Part shown: positions 30,399 through 41,649 of the stretch, piece by piece
Numbering within the stretch: the stretch's first letter is position 1
Layout of the letters: each line of letters begins with the position of its first letter
From: Massariosphaeria phaeospora
Lineage: Eukaryota; Ascomycota; Dothideomycetes; Pleosporales
Assembly (NCBI GenBank): GCA_011032825.1
Contig: JAADJZ010000008.1
Coordinates: 1,426,001-1,490,000, forward strand
Direction of reading: 5' to 3'
DNA length: 64,000 nucleotides
The notes under the pieces: model-generated
Database searches by the model: none
What the model was told of the DNA's origin: nothing
Seen by the model: the letters and a program-made list of their open reading frames with translations, nothing else
Position numbers and translations under genes: made by a program

Positions 30399-31235
30399 AT
30401 GAGTGATACCTCGATGACCACCCCTCCTCATACCCGCACCGGCGGTACGAAGGTAGCGAAGCCCGACCTCTACTATGGGGATCGCTTGAAGCTAGAGGAC
30501 TGGTTACTCCAGTTCGACCTCTTCTTCAAGTTCGAAGATGACCATGTCGACGACGTCGACAAGGCATCTCTGATGGCTTCCTACATAAGAGGGACAGCCC
30601 TCAAGTGGGTCCAACCCTACTTGAAGAAGTACCTGGATAGCGACAACGACGAAGACATGATTACACGCATGTTCGAAGATCGCGCTGTGTTCAAAGACAA
30701 GCTGCGACAATCCTATGCGATCGCCAACGAACCCGCTATCGCAGAAAGAACTATCCAACGAATGCGCCAGACCAAGTCGGCCGGAGACTACGCCAACCTG
30801 TTTCAACAGTACTCCATCCAGACCGACTGGAACGACAAAGCACTCATGCGCATGTACAAGCAAGGGCTGAAAGATAACGTCAAGGCAGAACTGATGCGCT
30901 CTGGAGCAGCCACAGACACCTTGGACGACCTGATCGAAGAATCGATCCGCCTCGACAATGAGTTGTACGAACTCGCAATCGAAACGCGAGCCGAAGCAAG
31001 GTTCCACGCACCAAAGAGCAACAGGAGTCATACACCCAACACTAGCCAGCGTCGAGTGCGAACCCAACACTCGCGCCCAGCAGGCGTATACAACTCAGCT
31101 CAAGGATACGAACCTATGCACCTCGACAACCTCAACAAAGGCAAACCGATCAACGGACGATCGAAGTATAGCAAGGAAACAAGGACCTGCTATAATTGTA
31201 GCAAACCAGGCTACATCTCCAGCAACTGTCACTAG
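30399..31235 (+). pseudogene. Gypsy-1 gag with degenerate zinc knuckle
   Basis: Starts at ATG 30399 (MSDTSMTTPPHTR). It has the retrotransposon gag fold region (GDRLKLEDWLLQFDLFF..., about 25-180) and a C-terminal zinc knuckle CYNCSKPGYISSNC. The usual GH of CCHC is GY here, a His-to-Tyr change that CAC-to-TAC explains. The frame ends at a TAG (31233) where Gln is expected. Gag forms the particle shell and binds the RNA; this copy would be shortened and poor in nucleic-acid binding. Coding continues in the same frame after the stop (31257-31619). Confidence 0.88.
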
Positions 31236-34200
31236 AAGAACAAAGTTGTTCGACAGTTGAACGTACTGTCCAATACCACGAGTGGTATTGATGAAGAATG
31301 GGAGGTAATCACCCCCATAGATGTCAAGAATCAGAGAGAACAGTCGCCTAAGGGGACAGGTTTAGCTGAAGGAAGATTGCTCTGTGACGATACCGACTCT
31401 TCGATGGATGAAGAATACGAGTCACTAGACGAGCAACCAAACCCACCAAATACCACAGAACATCGAGACCAGATCATTAGGGAAGAACGGGTACGGAGAA
31501 TCTATCAATCCGACACCCTGCCCCGAGACGATGTACCCGACTATGACGAAGCAGTGTGGAGATATCTTAACGAGCCCGACCAATGGCTCACAGAGGAAGA
31601 CAAACAAGGAATCTACTAGGAGCTCAAGAAAGCAAGACGCCCTGAAGAAAACATCCTACCTCTGGATCTAAACGAATCGGCCACTGAGGAACACTGGCAC
31701 GATAAAGCAGCAAGAGAATTTCGACGAAGCTTTAGGAGTAACCGCAAGGACGCGAACTCCTACAGACCACAGTACTACCTAGACTACCGAAATCCAGAAC
31801 ACGCGAAAATGTCATGGACAGTGTGCTTTCACGATCACTGTCTTACCCACTACTCAGACAAGCAAGGCACGGGATAGTTCCCCAAGAGGAAAGGCCAATC
31901 CTGCCCTTGGAAGTGGTTTGACTGCAAGAACGACACTTGCGAACACCACCTATGGGACAAACGCGACATACCACACTTCCCTAGGAAAGACGACCTAGCG
32001 GAACTACTCGCAATGCAAATGCTTGTGAATAGCAACTGCACTCAGGCTCAATAGCAGACCTGCCTACACCCTAACTGCGCACAGCATTGGACTTTCAAGA
32101 AAGCCAACGGATTCGGTACGGATTCTTTTTTAGGCCAGCGACGCCTAACCCCGGAGTTAGACAGATTAACGTAATCAACCCGGCGGAACAGATTAAGCTC
32201 TCAGTAAAGCTTAACGGTTACCCAATGAAAGCCTTGATCGACACAGGAGCACAGGATAACTTTGTTTCCGCTCGAGCAGTGTTTGTAGCCGGTCTACAAC
32301 CACTGAAGAAACAACAGCTCTATCCACTTGCTAGTGCCGACGGACAGCCTATACGGGCGCAACCGGTAGTTACGCACGAGATAAGTAACGTACCATTGCA
32401 CATCGGACGACACCAAGAGAAGTTAGCCTTCGACGTCTTTGGACTAGCTATCCACGACATCATTTTAGGACTTCCCTAGTTAAGAAAGCATAATCCCCAG
32501 ATCGACTGGAGGAAAAACACGCTTTCACTAGAGTGTTGCAGGAACAGCGCCTCTGACACTATGCCTGCGCATCGGCAGAGTTTGATGCAGATAGAGGACA
32601 ATCAACGTGATTGCATCGACAAAGGACGGCCTTAGAACACAAGGGTCCAACTCAACAGATACCGACTCGGAGCCCTCGGATCAACAAGTTAGAGTAAAGA
32701 AAGAAATCAGCGCACCTTCAGGAATACCCTACGAGTACAAAGAGTTTAGACATCTCTTTCGGGAAGTAGTAGATGCAGAAGCATTACCAGAACACAAACC
32801 TTGGGACCACGAGATCGTCTTACAAGAAGGAAAGCAACCGACTTTCGGCCCAATATACGGACTATCGGAAAAGGAGTTAGGCACACTCCGCGATTACATT
32901 AGAGATAACCTAAAGAAAGGTTACATACGACCATCACAGTCACCTGCAGGATACCCGATTATCTTCGTACCAAAGAAGAACGGCGTACTACGACTATGCG
33001 TTGACTTTGAAGGCTCAACGACATTACGGTCAAGAATCGATACCCTCTACCGAATATTACAGAATTACGGGATCGATTATCCCACGCAAAGGTCTTCACA
33101 GCGCTCGACCTACGGGATGGTTACCACCTTATCAGAATCAAGAAGGTGAAGAATGGAAGACAGCGTTCCGAACGAGATACGGACATTACGAATACACTGT
33201 CATGCCATTTGGGCTCACGAATGCCCCAGCAACCTTTCAAGAGCTTATCAACAACGTGTTGAGAATGCACTTGGATATCTTTGTCGTCGCCTATCTAGAC
33301 GACATCCTCATCTATTCCGAAACTCAAGAGGACCATGTTGAACATGTCAAAACGGTGCTAAGGTGCCTCGACAAATTCAACCTCCGACTCAAACCAGAGA
33401 AGTGCGAATTCCACAAGCGCGAAGTCGCATTTCTCGGATACGTAGTAGGAGCGGACGGAGTACGTATGAGCGAAGACAAGATCAAGGTAGTCAAGAATGG
33501 CCACAACCTAAGAACGTCAAGGAAATACAATCCTTCTTAGGGTTTCTGAACTTCAATCGACAGTTCATCAAGGATTACTCGAAAATCGCCATACCTTTGA
33601 CAAAGCTTACGCGAAAGGATACAGCCTTCGCATGGAGCAAGGAAGCAGAAGAAGCTTTCCAACAGCTCAAGAACGCAAGCATTAGTCCACCATGCTTCCG
33701 GATATTTCAAGCAGGACAACCCCTACGCTTTGAGACCGATGCGTCGGATCTCGCGCTAGGAGGATGTGCCAGCCAATTGCACGAAGGCAAATGGCACCCT
33801 ATCGCTTACTACTCACGCAAGTTCTTAGGACCTGAAGAACGATACGACGTGCACGACAAAGAGCTGCTAGCTATTGTTGCATGCTTACAGCATTGGAGAG
33901 TATACGCAGAAAGCTGCTCGAACTCACGATATTCACGGATCACAAGAACTTAGTCAATTTCACGACCACCAAAGTACTCAACCGAAGGCAGGTTAGATGG
34001 TCAGAAATGCTAGGCCAGTACAAGTTCAAGATCGTGTACACACCAGGAAAAGACAACGGCAGAGCCGACGCTCTCAGCCGAAGACATGATATCACCGGAA
34101 CAAAAGAAATTATCGACACCGCGATACTTAAGGTCAACCAAGACGGATCACTAGGACCAGCTAGAACGCTGAACGTACTCCTAAAGACCACAATTACAGT

Positions 34201-35471
34201 TCCAGAAGAATTGCAAGAAGCAATTATACAACAACATCACGATGACCCAGTTCACGGTCACCCTGGAATCACAAGAACGATGGAACTCATCAAACGAAAC
34301 TACGAGTTAGCGGAATGAAAGACAAGGTCACCGCAATCGTCAAAAAATGTGCAGACTGCTAGAAAAACAAACACAGTACCCACGCACAATACGGAGAAAT
34401 GCAGGCCCTAGAGCTACCAGATGAGCCTTGGACTGATATCTCTATGGATTTCGTAACAGGATTGCCCTCGTCAAAGGACCCTGCTACAGGAATAGCCTAC
34501 AACGCTATTATGGTTATAGTCGACCGATTTACCAAATACGCGGAAATGATACCTTTCAAGAACACGTACACCGCGCAACAACTAGGATTCATTCTCCTAG
34601 ATCGACTTATCAGATACCATGGGATACCCAAATCAATTATTAGTGACAGAGACAAGCTCTTCACATCGAACTACTGGACGACTCTGTTAGCCGCAATTGG
34701 AACGAAACGCAAGCTATCGACAGCATATCATCCACAAACAGACGGGCAAACAGAAAGAACGAATCGAACTATGAAGACATATCTAAGGATATACAGCAAC
34801 GAACGACAAACCAATTGAGTAGAGCTTCTACCAATGGCACAGTTAGCGTATAACAACAAGTTGTCGGAGTCTACAGGACAGACACCTTACTACGCAAATC
34901 ACGGGAAACACCTACATCTCTTTGAAAGAACGCTTCCAGGCGCGAAAGCCGAGACTGCTACAAGAGCAGTAGAGGACCTCAAAGAAGTACATAAGTTACT
35001 ACGAAGTAAACTCGAGATAGCACAACGCCAAAGCATCTCATATGTCAACCGAAAACGAAAAATGGCACCTTAGCTAAAGAGGGGGGATAGAGTTTATCTC
35101 CTCACAAAGAATTTGCGCACCAAACGACCAAGCAAGGGTCTAGACAACGTCAAAGTCGGACCATTTTTGATATCAGAGCAACGAAGCCTAGTCAATTACA
35201 AATTAGACTTGCCAAAGACGCAAAGATCCACCCAGTATTCCACATATCCTTGTTGGAACCAGCTGACCCACAAACGCCACTCCAGCGAACCTTTCGCTAC
35301 GAAACCGAAGAAGAAGACGAATTCGAAGTCGAAAAGATTATCGCACACCGAGTCATGGATAACCAGGAAGAATACCTAGTCAAGTGGTTAGGTTACCCAG
35401 ACAGCGAGAACACATGGGAACCAGACACGAACCTTACGAACTGCCACCAGATCCTAGCACGGTATCGATAG
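31236..35471 (+). pseudogene. Gypsy-1 pol: protease, RT, RNase H, integrase, chromodomain
   Basis: Domains in order: protease with LIDTGAQDNF (about 32235), reverse transcriptase (palm start ...[12 protein letters not shown] at 32950, catalytic YLDDILIYS at about 33295), RNase H (RFETDASDLALGG at about 33730), integrase with DDE residues in MDFVTGLPS, IISDRDKLF and GQTERTN (34447-34760), and a chromodomain (VEKIIAHRVMDNQEEYLVKW, about 35326) ending at TAG 35469. The frame is broken by TAG/TGA codons at about 31617, 32477, 32632, 34360, 34816 and 35071, and by several small frameshifts (e.g. near 33050, 33500, 33920). All stops examined are explained by CAG-to-TAG or TGG-to-TAG/TGA. Chromodomains of such integrases bind modified histones and direct insertion to heterochromatin, which fits the location. 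Confidence 0.92.
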
Positions 35472-35943
35472 GAACACCATGACCAGCAACGGAAGAATCG
35501 ATCAGGCCCATCGTAGCCCACATCGCAGGCGAAAACTCCATCCCAATCGACGCCGCAGGACAGTCAATTTCCTCCGCCGGCTCGGTTTCGCCCGACGCTT
35601 CCATCTCCGACGCAAGACAAAGAGTCTTCTTGCGCGCCCGCTCTTCCGCCTGTTTCAGAATCTTCTTATTTCGCAGCAGACGATTTATCACCTCTGCCAA
35701 CAATTTCTCATCTTCATCCACTTTCTTTCTATACTCCTCACGAGTACGATCCAACGACTCCCACGACATGTTGACACACGCCCGACCCAGACGCGTGCAC
35801 TCGGCGCACTTCAAACGGGAATCCGGCATAACAAAACAATCCAGGCCTTGCAGGAAACAATGATTACAAGCGATTTCGGCGAGTGTATTGGCTTGACGGA
35901 TTTCAGAGCTAAGACGAAGGCGACGATGAGTTGACGAAGACAT
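35434..35943 (-). CDS. Antisense accessory ORF of Gypsy-1 with Zn2Cys6-like spacing
   Basis: An intact 169-codon ORF on the strand opposite to gag-pol, from ATG 35943 to the stop at 35434, lying between the chromodomain end (overlap of 38 nt) and the 3' LTR. Six cysteines (26, 29, 36, 46, 49, 56) have spacing C-x2-C-x6-C-x9-C-x2-C-x6-C, as in fungal Zn2Cys6 binuclear clusters, with a Pro in the linker and the second half CAECTRLGRAC typical. The first half (CNHCFLQGLDC) lacks the usual basic residues, so DNA binding is doubtful. A charged, probably coiled-coil segment follows (about 60-115) and then an acidic tail. I recall similar hypothetical proteins annotated in many Pezizomycotina genomes, but cannot check this here. 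It is the only uninterrupted ORF in an element whose sense genes carry many stops. Confidence 0.7.
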   Translation of the reverse strand: MSSSTHRRLRLSSEIRQANTLAEIACNHCFLQGLDCFVMPDSRLKCAECTRLGRACVNMSWESLDRTREEYRKKVDEDEKLLAEVINRLLRNKKILKQAEERARKKTLCLASEMEASGETEPAEEIDCPAASIGMEFSPAMWATMGLIDSSVAGHGVPIDTVLGSGGSS

Positions 35944-36042
35944 CGCAAGTTGCTACCAGCTAGATGCGGGGTAACTCCGGCTACTTGTACGAAATAAGCG
36001 GCCCCCACAATTCGAGGACGAATCATTGGAGAGGGAGGATGA

Positions 36043-36473
36043 TGTTACGATCCAGTATTACAACCAGGCCCAGCGCGAAGCGCCCGGGTTATAAGCCACC
36101 AATAGGGTCACACAGCAAGCTGACCGAACCTCGGTCACGTGACCGCTCACTGATGAGCGCTCAAGAATGAGCGCGCTCAATGGTGAGCGCTCAGCAACGA
36201 GCACTGCTCAATAGTGAGCGCTCAAGAATGAGCAAAGGACATTCTCTAAGTATATAGACTACGAGAGACAACGCACTCTTACAGTCGTTGTCTTCAATCT
36301 CAATTACCCAAGTTGACTCTTACTTTGACTTCTATACTCTTTGCAGAACGAAGCCCGCTACTGCCTTAGTATTGAACGCCATACAACCCCTCTTGGTCCA
36401 TCGAACTCACTTCATCCCTAAGAACCAACCTAAGCCTGATAAAAGACTCTTCCAAGTTCGCTCAGCCTTTACA
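36043..36473 (+). repeat. 3' LTR of Gypsy-1
   Basis: 431 bp, begins TGTTACGATCC and ends CCTTTACA next to ATAAG. It matches the 5' LTR except for about four C/T differences (e.g. GCGCCCGGG here against GCGCTCGGG). Confidence 0.95.
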
Positions 36474-37199
36474 ATAAGTTAGAAAGTAGTTTACTTTCTT
36501 TATACTAGCTAAGTATAAATATCTATATATAACTATTAAAACCTAATGTAAAACTACTTAATAATTTAGTACTTAGTATAATTATACTATATAAGCTTTA
36601 AAAAAGTAGTATTATTTAGAGTTATAATAGTACTAATACTTTATACTTAGTAGGTTTTATATATAAACTCTAATTCTATTTAATAGCTTTGATTCTAAGC
36701 TATATACTATATAACTTTCTAGAACTCTAACTTACAGTATAAATAAGAATATTTTAGAATATAAAAGTTTATTATAGTAGAATTCTACTAGATACTAGGT
36801 ATAGAGCTTAAGCGAGCTTTTTATCTTTAAACTTTAAAAACTCTAGTACTACTTAGCCTATTTAGATAATTTTTAGTAGATTTTAAAGTTCTAGCTTAGA
36901 GCTTTAAAACAGTGTATAAATTATTCTAATAGGCCTACTATTAAGAAAAGTATTAAGGTTATAATATTAGATAATTTGCTTGGCAAAAGTGTTCTGCGAA
37001 CTCGTGTAGCTCGACTACTCGTAAAGTACGTTAAGTACTTTCTACTTATTCGCTAGCGTATATACGAGTAGAATAAAACTACTAATATTGCTTTATTATA
37101 TCCGCTTCTAAGTATAGGTCTAATAAAGTAGTTTGATAAAGCAGTTAATAGAAGCAGTGTTTGCAAAGAAAATTGTACTTTAGGTAAAAAAATCTACTG

Positions 37200-38700
37200 C
37201 AAAGATTAGTTGCACGCTAATAGAAATTCTTAGCTAATTTAAGTTGCTTTTTTACGTATTGTAGACTTTCTAGCGTTATCTAGTAATAGAGGTTTTTAAA
37301 CTCAAGTAGGTTTACGTTATTAGAAACTCGCGTATATTTAGTAGCAATCTCTACTTCGTACGCTTGGCAATTCAATCGAATTAACCTATAGATATCGATT
37401 AAGATATCGTAGAAATAGCTAGATTAATTGAAAAGCGCTTTTTTAAGTTTGTTGTAGCTGCTTTTAAAGCAAGAAGTAACTCTATAGCCAAAATTAAGCA
37501 AGTACTTGCAGTAATACTCTATTTACTTTTCTTGCTAAAGTAGTACGTACTTATTAAAGTACTTTATAAAGCTAGAAAGCTTAGCGTAGTTAACTTTTAA
37601 CAAATGCTAGAGCCTTAGAAACTCAACTTTATCTAGAGCAAAGATAATACCATTTCATTTCTCTATAAAAGCAAACCGTTTTTTTTTAAGCTTTTCTATT
37701 TCTTTTGCTCGATTAGCGTTACTAAGCCTAAAAGAAATAGTTTTGTTGTTAAAGTACTCTAGTACTTTTTTTTCTACGTTGTTGTTTACGTGCTATATAC
37801 AAAAGCGTTGTAGAACTTCTAGAAAGTACGTTTCTAGCGCGTTTTTAAGTGCTAGTTTATAGTTAGTAATAAATACTTAAAAGCGTACTCTACACTTTTT
37901 AAACAAGTTTAGTAATAAAGCAATTGCGAAGTTGTATAATAGCTTAAGCTTATTAAGCAGAAAATAGTACTTAATATTAAAGTTTTTCTTTGTGTTTGTT
38001 ATTTCTACAATGTAAAAAAAAAGTATTTTAAACTAGTTCGTTTTGTACGTACAATCTAGCATAATAACATTGAAATTTCTTTTAAGTATTTTTTTACTGT
38101 ATAAATAAGCGAAAAAAAGTGTGTATAACTAGTTAAGCTTATTTAGTTAGTACCTAGAGAAATACGTAACTAGCTTTTTTTTAGAGTTTTTCGCGTTAAT
38201 TACAAGTTTCTGTAGGTTTTTAAGTAGCGCTTTAATCTTGAATTTACTTTCTAATCTAGTACGCTAGACTTTTGCTATTTTATTTTCAACGTTTTATTTT
38301 TGCAAGTTGTACTTGTACGTTATAAGCTTTAGTAACAAAGTAGTAGTAGTATCTTTGCGCTTTACTTTTTTCTAGATAACACTTCTAGCAAAGTTATTAA
38401 CCTACTTAAACTAGAGAAAAGCAAGCAATTGAAATAGAGCGTAATTGTAGCAAGAATTAATTACATAAACTTTTTATTTCTACTTTTTCTTATGTAGCTT
38501 CTTTTCTAAATAACCTTTCTATAGGCATGAATCGCCTAAAGTTTTTATACGCGTTAAAGTATCTTTAGCGCTAGAGTTTTTCTTTGAAAACTTTCTACTG
38601 TAGGCACAGCGTAGGTTAACGCTTACAATCTATAGTGTAAAGCGTTTTTTACTTTCTCGTTGCTTAGTTTTTCTAATAGTAACTCTATATTTCTTACTAC
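37200..38700 (-). pseudogene. MULE transposase of element U, heavily decayed
   Basis: Read on the minus strand around 38060-37780, one frame gives IMLDCTYKTN-stop-FK, then FNIKYYFLL, then FITNYKLALKNALE and FCI-stop-HVNNNV. Fungal MULE transposases have LDCTYKTN, a FNVA.CFLS-like block, VI.TDRELALMNAL and CTWHVNKNV in this order, so the catalytic region of a Mutator-type DDE transposase is recognisable. Stops replace Trp, Gln or Arg codons throughout. The ends of the gene are not clear. Confidence 0.7.
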
Positions 38701-39477
38701 TAAGCTTTTAGTTTAGCAATCTAACTACTTTATAATAGTTCTAGTTTAGATTAAGTAAAAACTTTAGTAATAAAACTTCTAGGTAGTATAGATTATCTAG
38801 CGCATTAGAATTAAACGCTACAAGCAATTCAAGCTTTATATTCTTAGATTTAAAAGCTATTTAAGCGTATTTAGAATAGATGTTAAATTAGGTGCAAAAG
38901 TTCGACATATGTTGCCTAATTAGAACAGCTATAAAATAGTCGCCGCCGACGCTATAAAGTACGAGATTCAAGACTATAAAATTTTCAAGTAATTGTGCTT
39001 CTACTAAAAGCAACTAGATTTTTGTAATTTTTGCAGCAATTGATTCAACTCGTTGAGCTCTACAATATTAGCTAAACGTATTACTATATTTCGAGTGTAG
39101 TTAGTAGGTGCAGTAGGTGCAATAAAGTATTGCAATTTAGTAAAGCAACTAGGCAAGTTAGATTTCTAAGTAGCTCGCTTAAAGCTTGGCAAAGCTAAAA
39201 ATATTTTTATTATCTCGATAGAAATTAACTCTAGGTGCGAGAAATAGCAAGATTAGCGCTGCTACCTAGCGCAAGTAGAGTAGATAAAATAGTATAGCAG
39301 TGCGCAAGCTTACTTTAAGTAACTTAAACTTTAGTGTTTCTTAGCTAATTCTTAGGCGGAATTTTGCAGGCGTATATTGAGTACGCTTGCGTACTTTAGA
39401 GTCTAGAGTGCTACCGATAAGAATTAAAGTGCCGCCGATAGCTAGCCTAGAATTTTAGTAGCAGCAACTTCAAACGG

Positions 39478-39818
39478 AAATATCTCTATGGGTTTTTATC
39501 TAATTCTTATAGTTTTTAGGCCAAATGAAAGAGCTCGTAAAAGCGCAAATTTTCCATAAACTATAGAAAATTCTATTTTCCGCCGTTCAAAAGTTATTCT
39601 TAGGTAAAGTAGGTAACTTTTAGTAAGTAGTATAGCTATTCTATGTACCTCGCTTCTATCGAATTTTTTCTCTAAAGTTACTTACTTTACCTAAGAATAA
39701 CTTTTGAACGGTAGAAAATAGAATTTTATATAGTTTATAGAAAATGTGCGCTTTTACAAGTTCCTTAATTTAGCTTAGAAATTATAAGAATTAAATAAAA
39801 ATTTATAGAAATAATGTG
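39478..39818. repeat. Palindromic AT-rich element (inverted arms about 140 bp)
   Basis: The left arm (CTAATTCTTATAG..., GTAAAAGCGCAAATTTTC..., CGTTCAAAAGTTATTCTTAG) is repeated in inverse order on the right, the arms meeting around 39650 with a spacer of some tens of bases. Arms differ by scattered transitions. It has the form of a MITE or foldback element; no coding capacity. Confidence 0.8.
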
Positions 39819-41172
39819 TAAAAGCTTGTTACTTTGTAAACTACAGCTTTTAACTAAAAAAACAATTAATTCTAATGCAATTCTTTGTTCGCTTTCTAGA
39901 GCCGCACTAAGAGTCTATATACTAAGCTAGCGTGTAAAAACTTTTCAACTACCTCGCGCTAGCTCTTTCTAAGCCTTTTTACTTCTTTTGGCTTTTTTCA
40001 AAAGTAGTTCGAAAGCTTGTTGTAACATAATCTAGTGTAAAGTTAAAGTAAAATTAAAGTTCTGCTAATAGCGTTTGAAGTGCTACTAATAGTTTGCTTT
40101 TAAAATAGCAGCTTCTAATTGGACACTACTTTAGCTATTCAAATACTACTTAGCATTATTTTCAAAAACACGCTTGAAAAGTCAAAAAACGCAGTTACGT
40201 AATCGAGCGAAAGTTGAGCTAGCAGAAACTAGCTTTTGTAACCAAAACCTAAAGTTGCAACGTTAGCGTTAGCGAAACTGCGACGCTAACTTGCGTAGAA
40301 AAGTTGCTAAGGCAACTAAGCTAAACTTAAATAAGCAATAACAGCTATGTTAACAGCTATTAAATTAGTTAATTTCTACTCGCGCTAAGCCTAAACAGGC
40401 AACTAACAAGTGTTAAAGTTAGCTAAAATCGAGATTTGCAAGTAGCAAATCGGCGGCTGCTATTTAGGCCGCGAAAACGTAATGTTAAGCGAAAGCAAAA
40501 CATTTAACGCTGCGTAGCAACACTAGCGCTGCATTTTATATGCTGCTAGCTATTTCTAGCAGAAGCTAAATTAGAAAGCGCAGCAAGTAAGCGCTAGTTA
40601 GCGCTAAACGCTTAGCAAGAAATACTAAACTCGCGTAATAAGCTGTAGATTGCAATTAGTAGTAAAATAATATTGCAACGCGCTGCAACAATCTACTTAA
40701 AAGTTAGATAATACTAAACTTAGCGAGCACATTTAATTGCTATTGTTGCTAAGTGTTTTAAACAACTACTTGTTAAACTATACTAAGTACAAGTATTGCA
40801 AAGCTAGCAAGTACGTTAGCGCGTTGCAAATTAGCAGCTGCGCTAGTTAAGCGCTAGTTTTGCTAAAACTATAGCGCAACGCTAGCAGCTTTATTTAAAG
40901 CTCGTTTAAATGCGCTTGCTTTGCTATTATTTTTACTTAGTTAATTTTTATTTCTTTTACCTGCGATAGACTTTTTTTTTGTGCTAAAACAAAATTTTAT
41001 TTCTTTATAGTACTTAGTATACACGTATTAAAAAGTAGTTAACTAAATTAACGTAATTTTACGCTTTTACGAGGACTTAACTAGCATTAAATTAAGTAAG
41101 TTTTTTAAAAAGAATAAGCTTGTATAGCTTTAGTGCGCTAAAGAGCGCAAGTTTAAAAGCGTAGCTATAAGT

Positions 41173-41609
41173 AAGCTAGCGAATAAGTATAAGTTAAGTT
41201 AAAGTTGAGTTAGATCCGCACGGACTAGAAAACGAAAATCAAAATTTTTACTTCTTAATATCTTACCTAATACTATAGATATACTAATGCAAATTTAACA
41301 CGTGCTGCAAATATATAAATACATTTATATGTAAAATTATTAGAGAATTCTAGCTAGTCTAGAGTATATTTCATTTATCTTTTATAGGTTTAATAAATAA
41401 AAAGCTATATTAAAAAAGCTAGACTAGCTAGAATTCTCTAATAATTTTACATATAATTGTATTTATATATCTGCAGCATCTATTAAACTTGCATTAGTAT
41501 ATCTATAGTATTAGATAAGATATTAAGAAGTAAAGATTTTGATTTTCGTTTTCTAGTTCGTGCGGATCTAACTCAACTTTAACCTAATCTATACCTATTC
41601 GCTAGCCTA
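41173..41609. mobile_element. Hairpin MITE M2 (family M1 ends), inserted in MULE E1
   Basis: A 437-bp near-perfect palindrome: arms of about 190 bp (e.g. GATCCGCACGGACTAGAAAA on the left and its complement near 41545-41575) around a short loop at about 41370-41420. The ends GCTAGCGAATA.GTATA are those of M1 elements. Flanks GCTATAAGT / GCTATAATT form an imperfect 9-bp duplication. MULE E2 lacks it at the matching place (about 49725). Confidence 0.9.
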
Positions 41610-41649
41610 GCTATAATTAGCTAAGCTGCTAGCTTTTGTATAAGTAAGT

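Larger units (their letters stand above)
29951..36473 (+). mobile_element. Gypsy-1: Ty3/Gypsy chromodomain LTR retrotransposon, nearly intact
   Basis: 6523 bp with identical-length LTRs (431 bp, 29951-30381 and 36043-36473) and the 5-bp target duplication ATAAG (29946-29950, 36474-36478). The order gag, protease, RT, RNase H, integrase, chromodomain is that of chromoviruses. A polypurine tract (GGAGAGGGAGGATGA) sits just before the 3' LTR. I see no obvious tRNA primer site after the 5' LTR. The LTRs differ at about four sites, all C/T. GC content is normal, unlike the DNA around it. A separate antisense ORF lies between the chromodomain and the 3' LTR. The coding genes carry scattered stops and frameshifts, so the element is not autonomous. 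Confidence 0.95.
29594..37031. mobile_element. TA-flanked TIR element T1, interrupted by Gypsy-1
   Basis: Terminal inverted repeats of about 50 bp: ACGTACTTTACGAGTAG at 29594, and the complement ending at 37031, with TA on both sides (29592-29593, 37032-37033). The arms continue inward: 29640-29900 is largely the reverse complement of 36730-36990. Without Gypsy-1 the element is about 0.9 kb, so it is a non-autonomous, largely palindromic element. A longer relative with the same ends is at 51424-53288. Confidence 0.85.
29295..37060. mobile_element. MITE M1b, interrupted by T1 and Gypsy-1; TSD TATACGAGT
   Basis: Outer parts 29295-29593 and 37034-37060 form one MITE of family M1, flanked by a perfect 9-bp direct repeat TATACGAGT (29286-29294 and 37061-37069). 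The right end GTACTTTCTACTTATTCGC matches M1c at 47807-47825. The pieces rejoin exactly when element T1 and one TA are removed. Confidence 0.9.
26617..39441 (-). mobile_element. MULE transposon U (decayed) carrying four nested insertions
   Basis: The left end reads CTATCAGCGGCACCCCAATT and the right end (39404-39441, reverse complement CTATCGGCGGCACTTTAATT) matches it over about 38 bp, so these are terminal inverted repeats. The transposase is on the minus strand at about 37200-38700. The element contains a Tc1-like transposon (27342-29056) and MITE M1b (29295-37060), which itself holds TIR element T1 and Gypsy-1. Without insertions U would be about 3.4 kb. I could not find a matching 9-bp target duplication at its ends. 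The left 300 bp are GC-rich and hardly mutated; the right part is heavily AT-converted. Confidence 0.7.
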
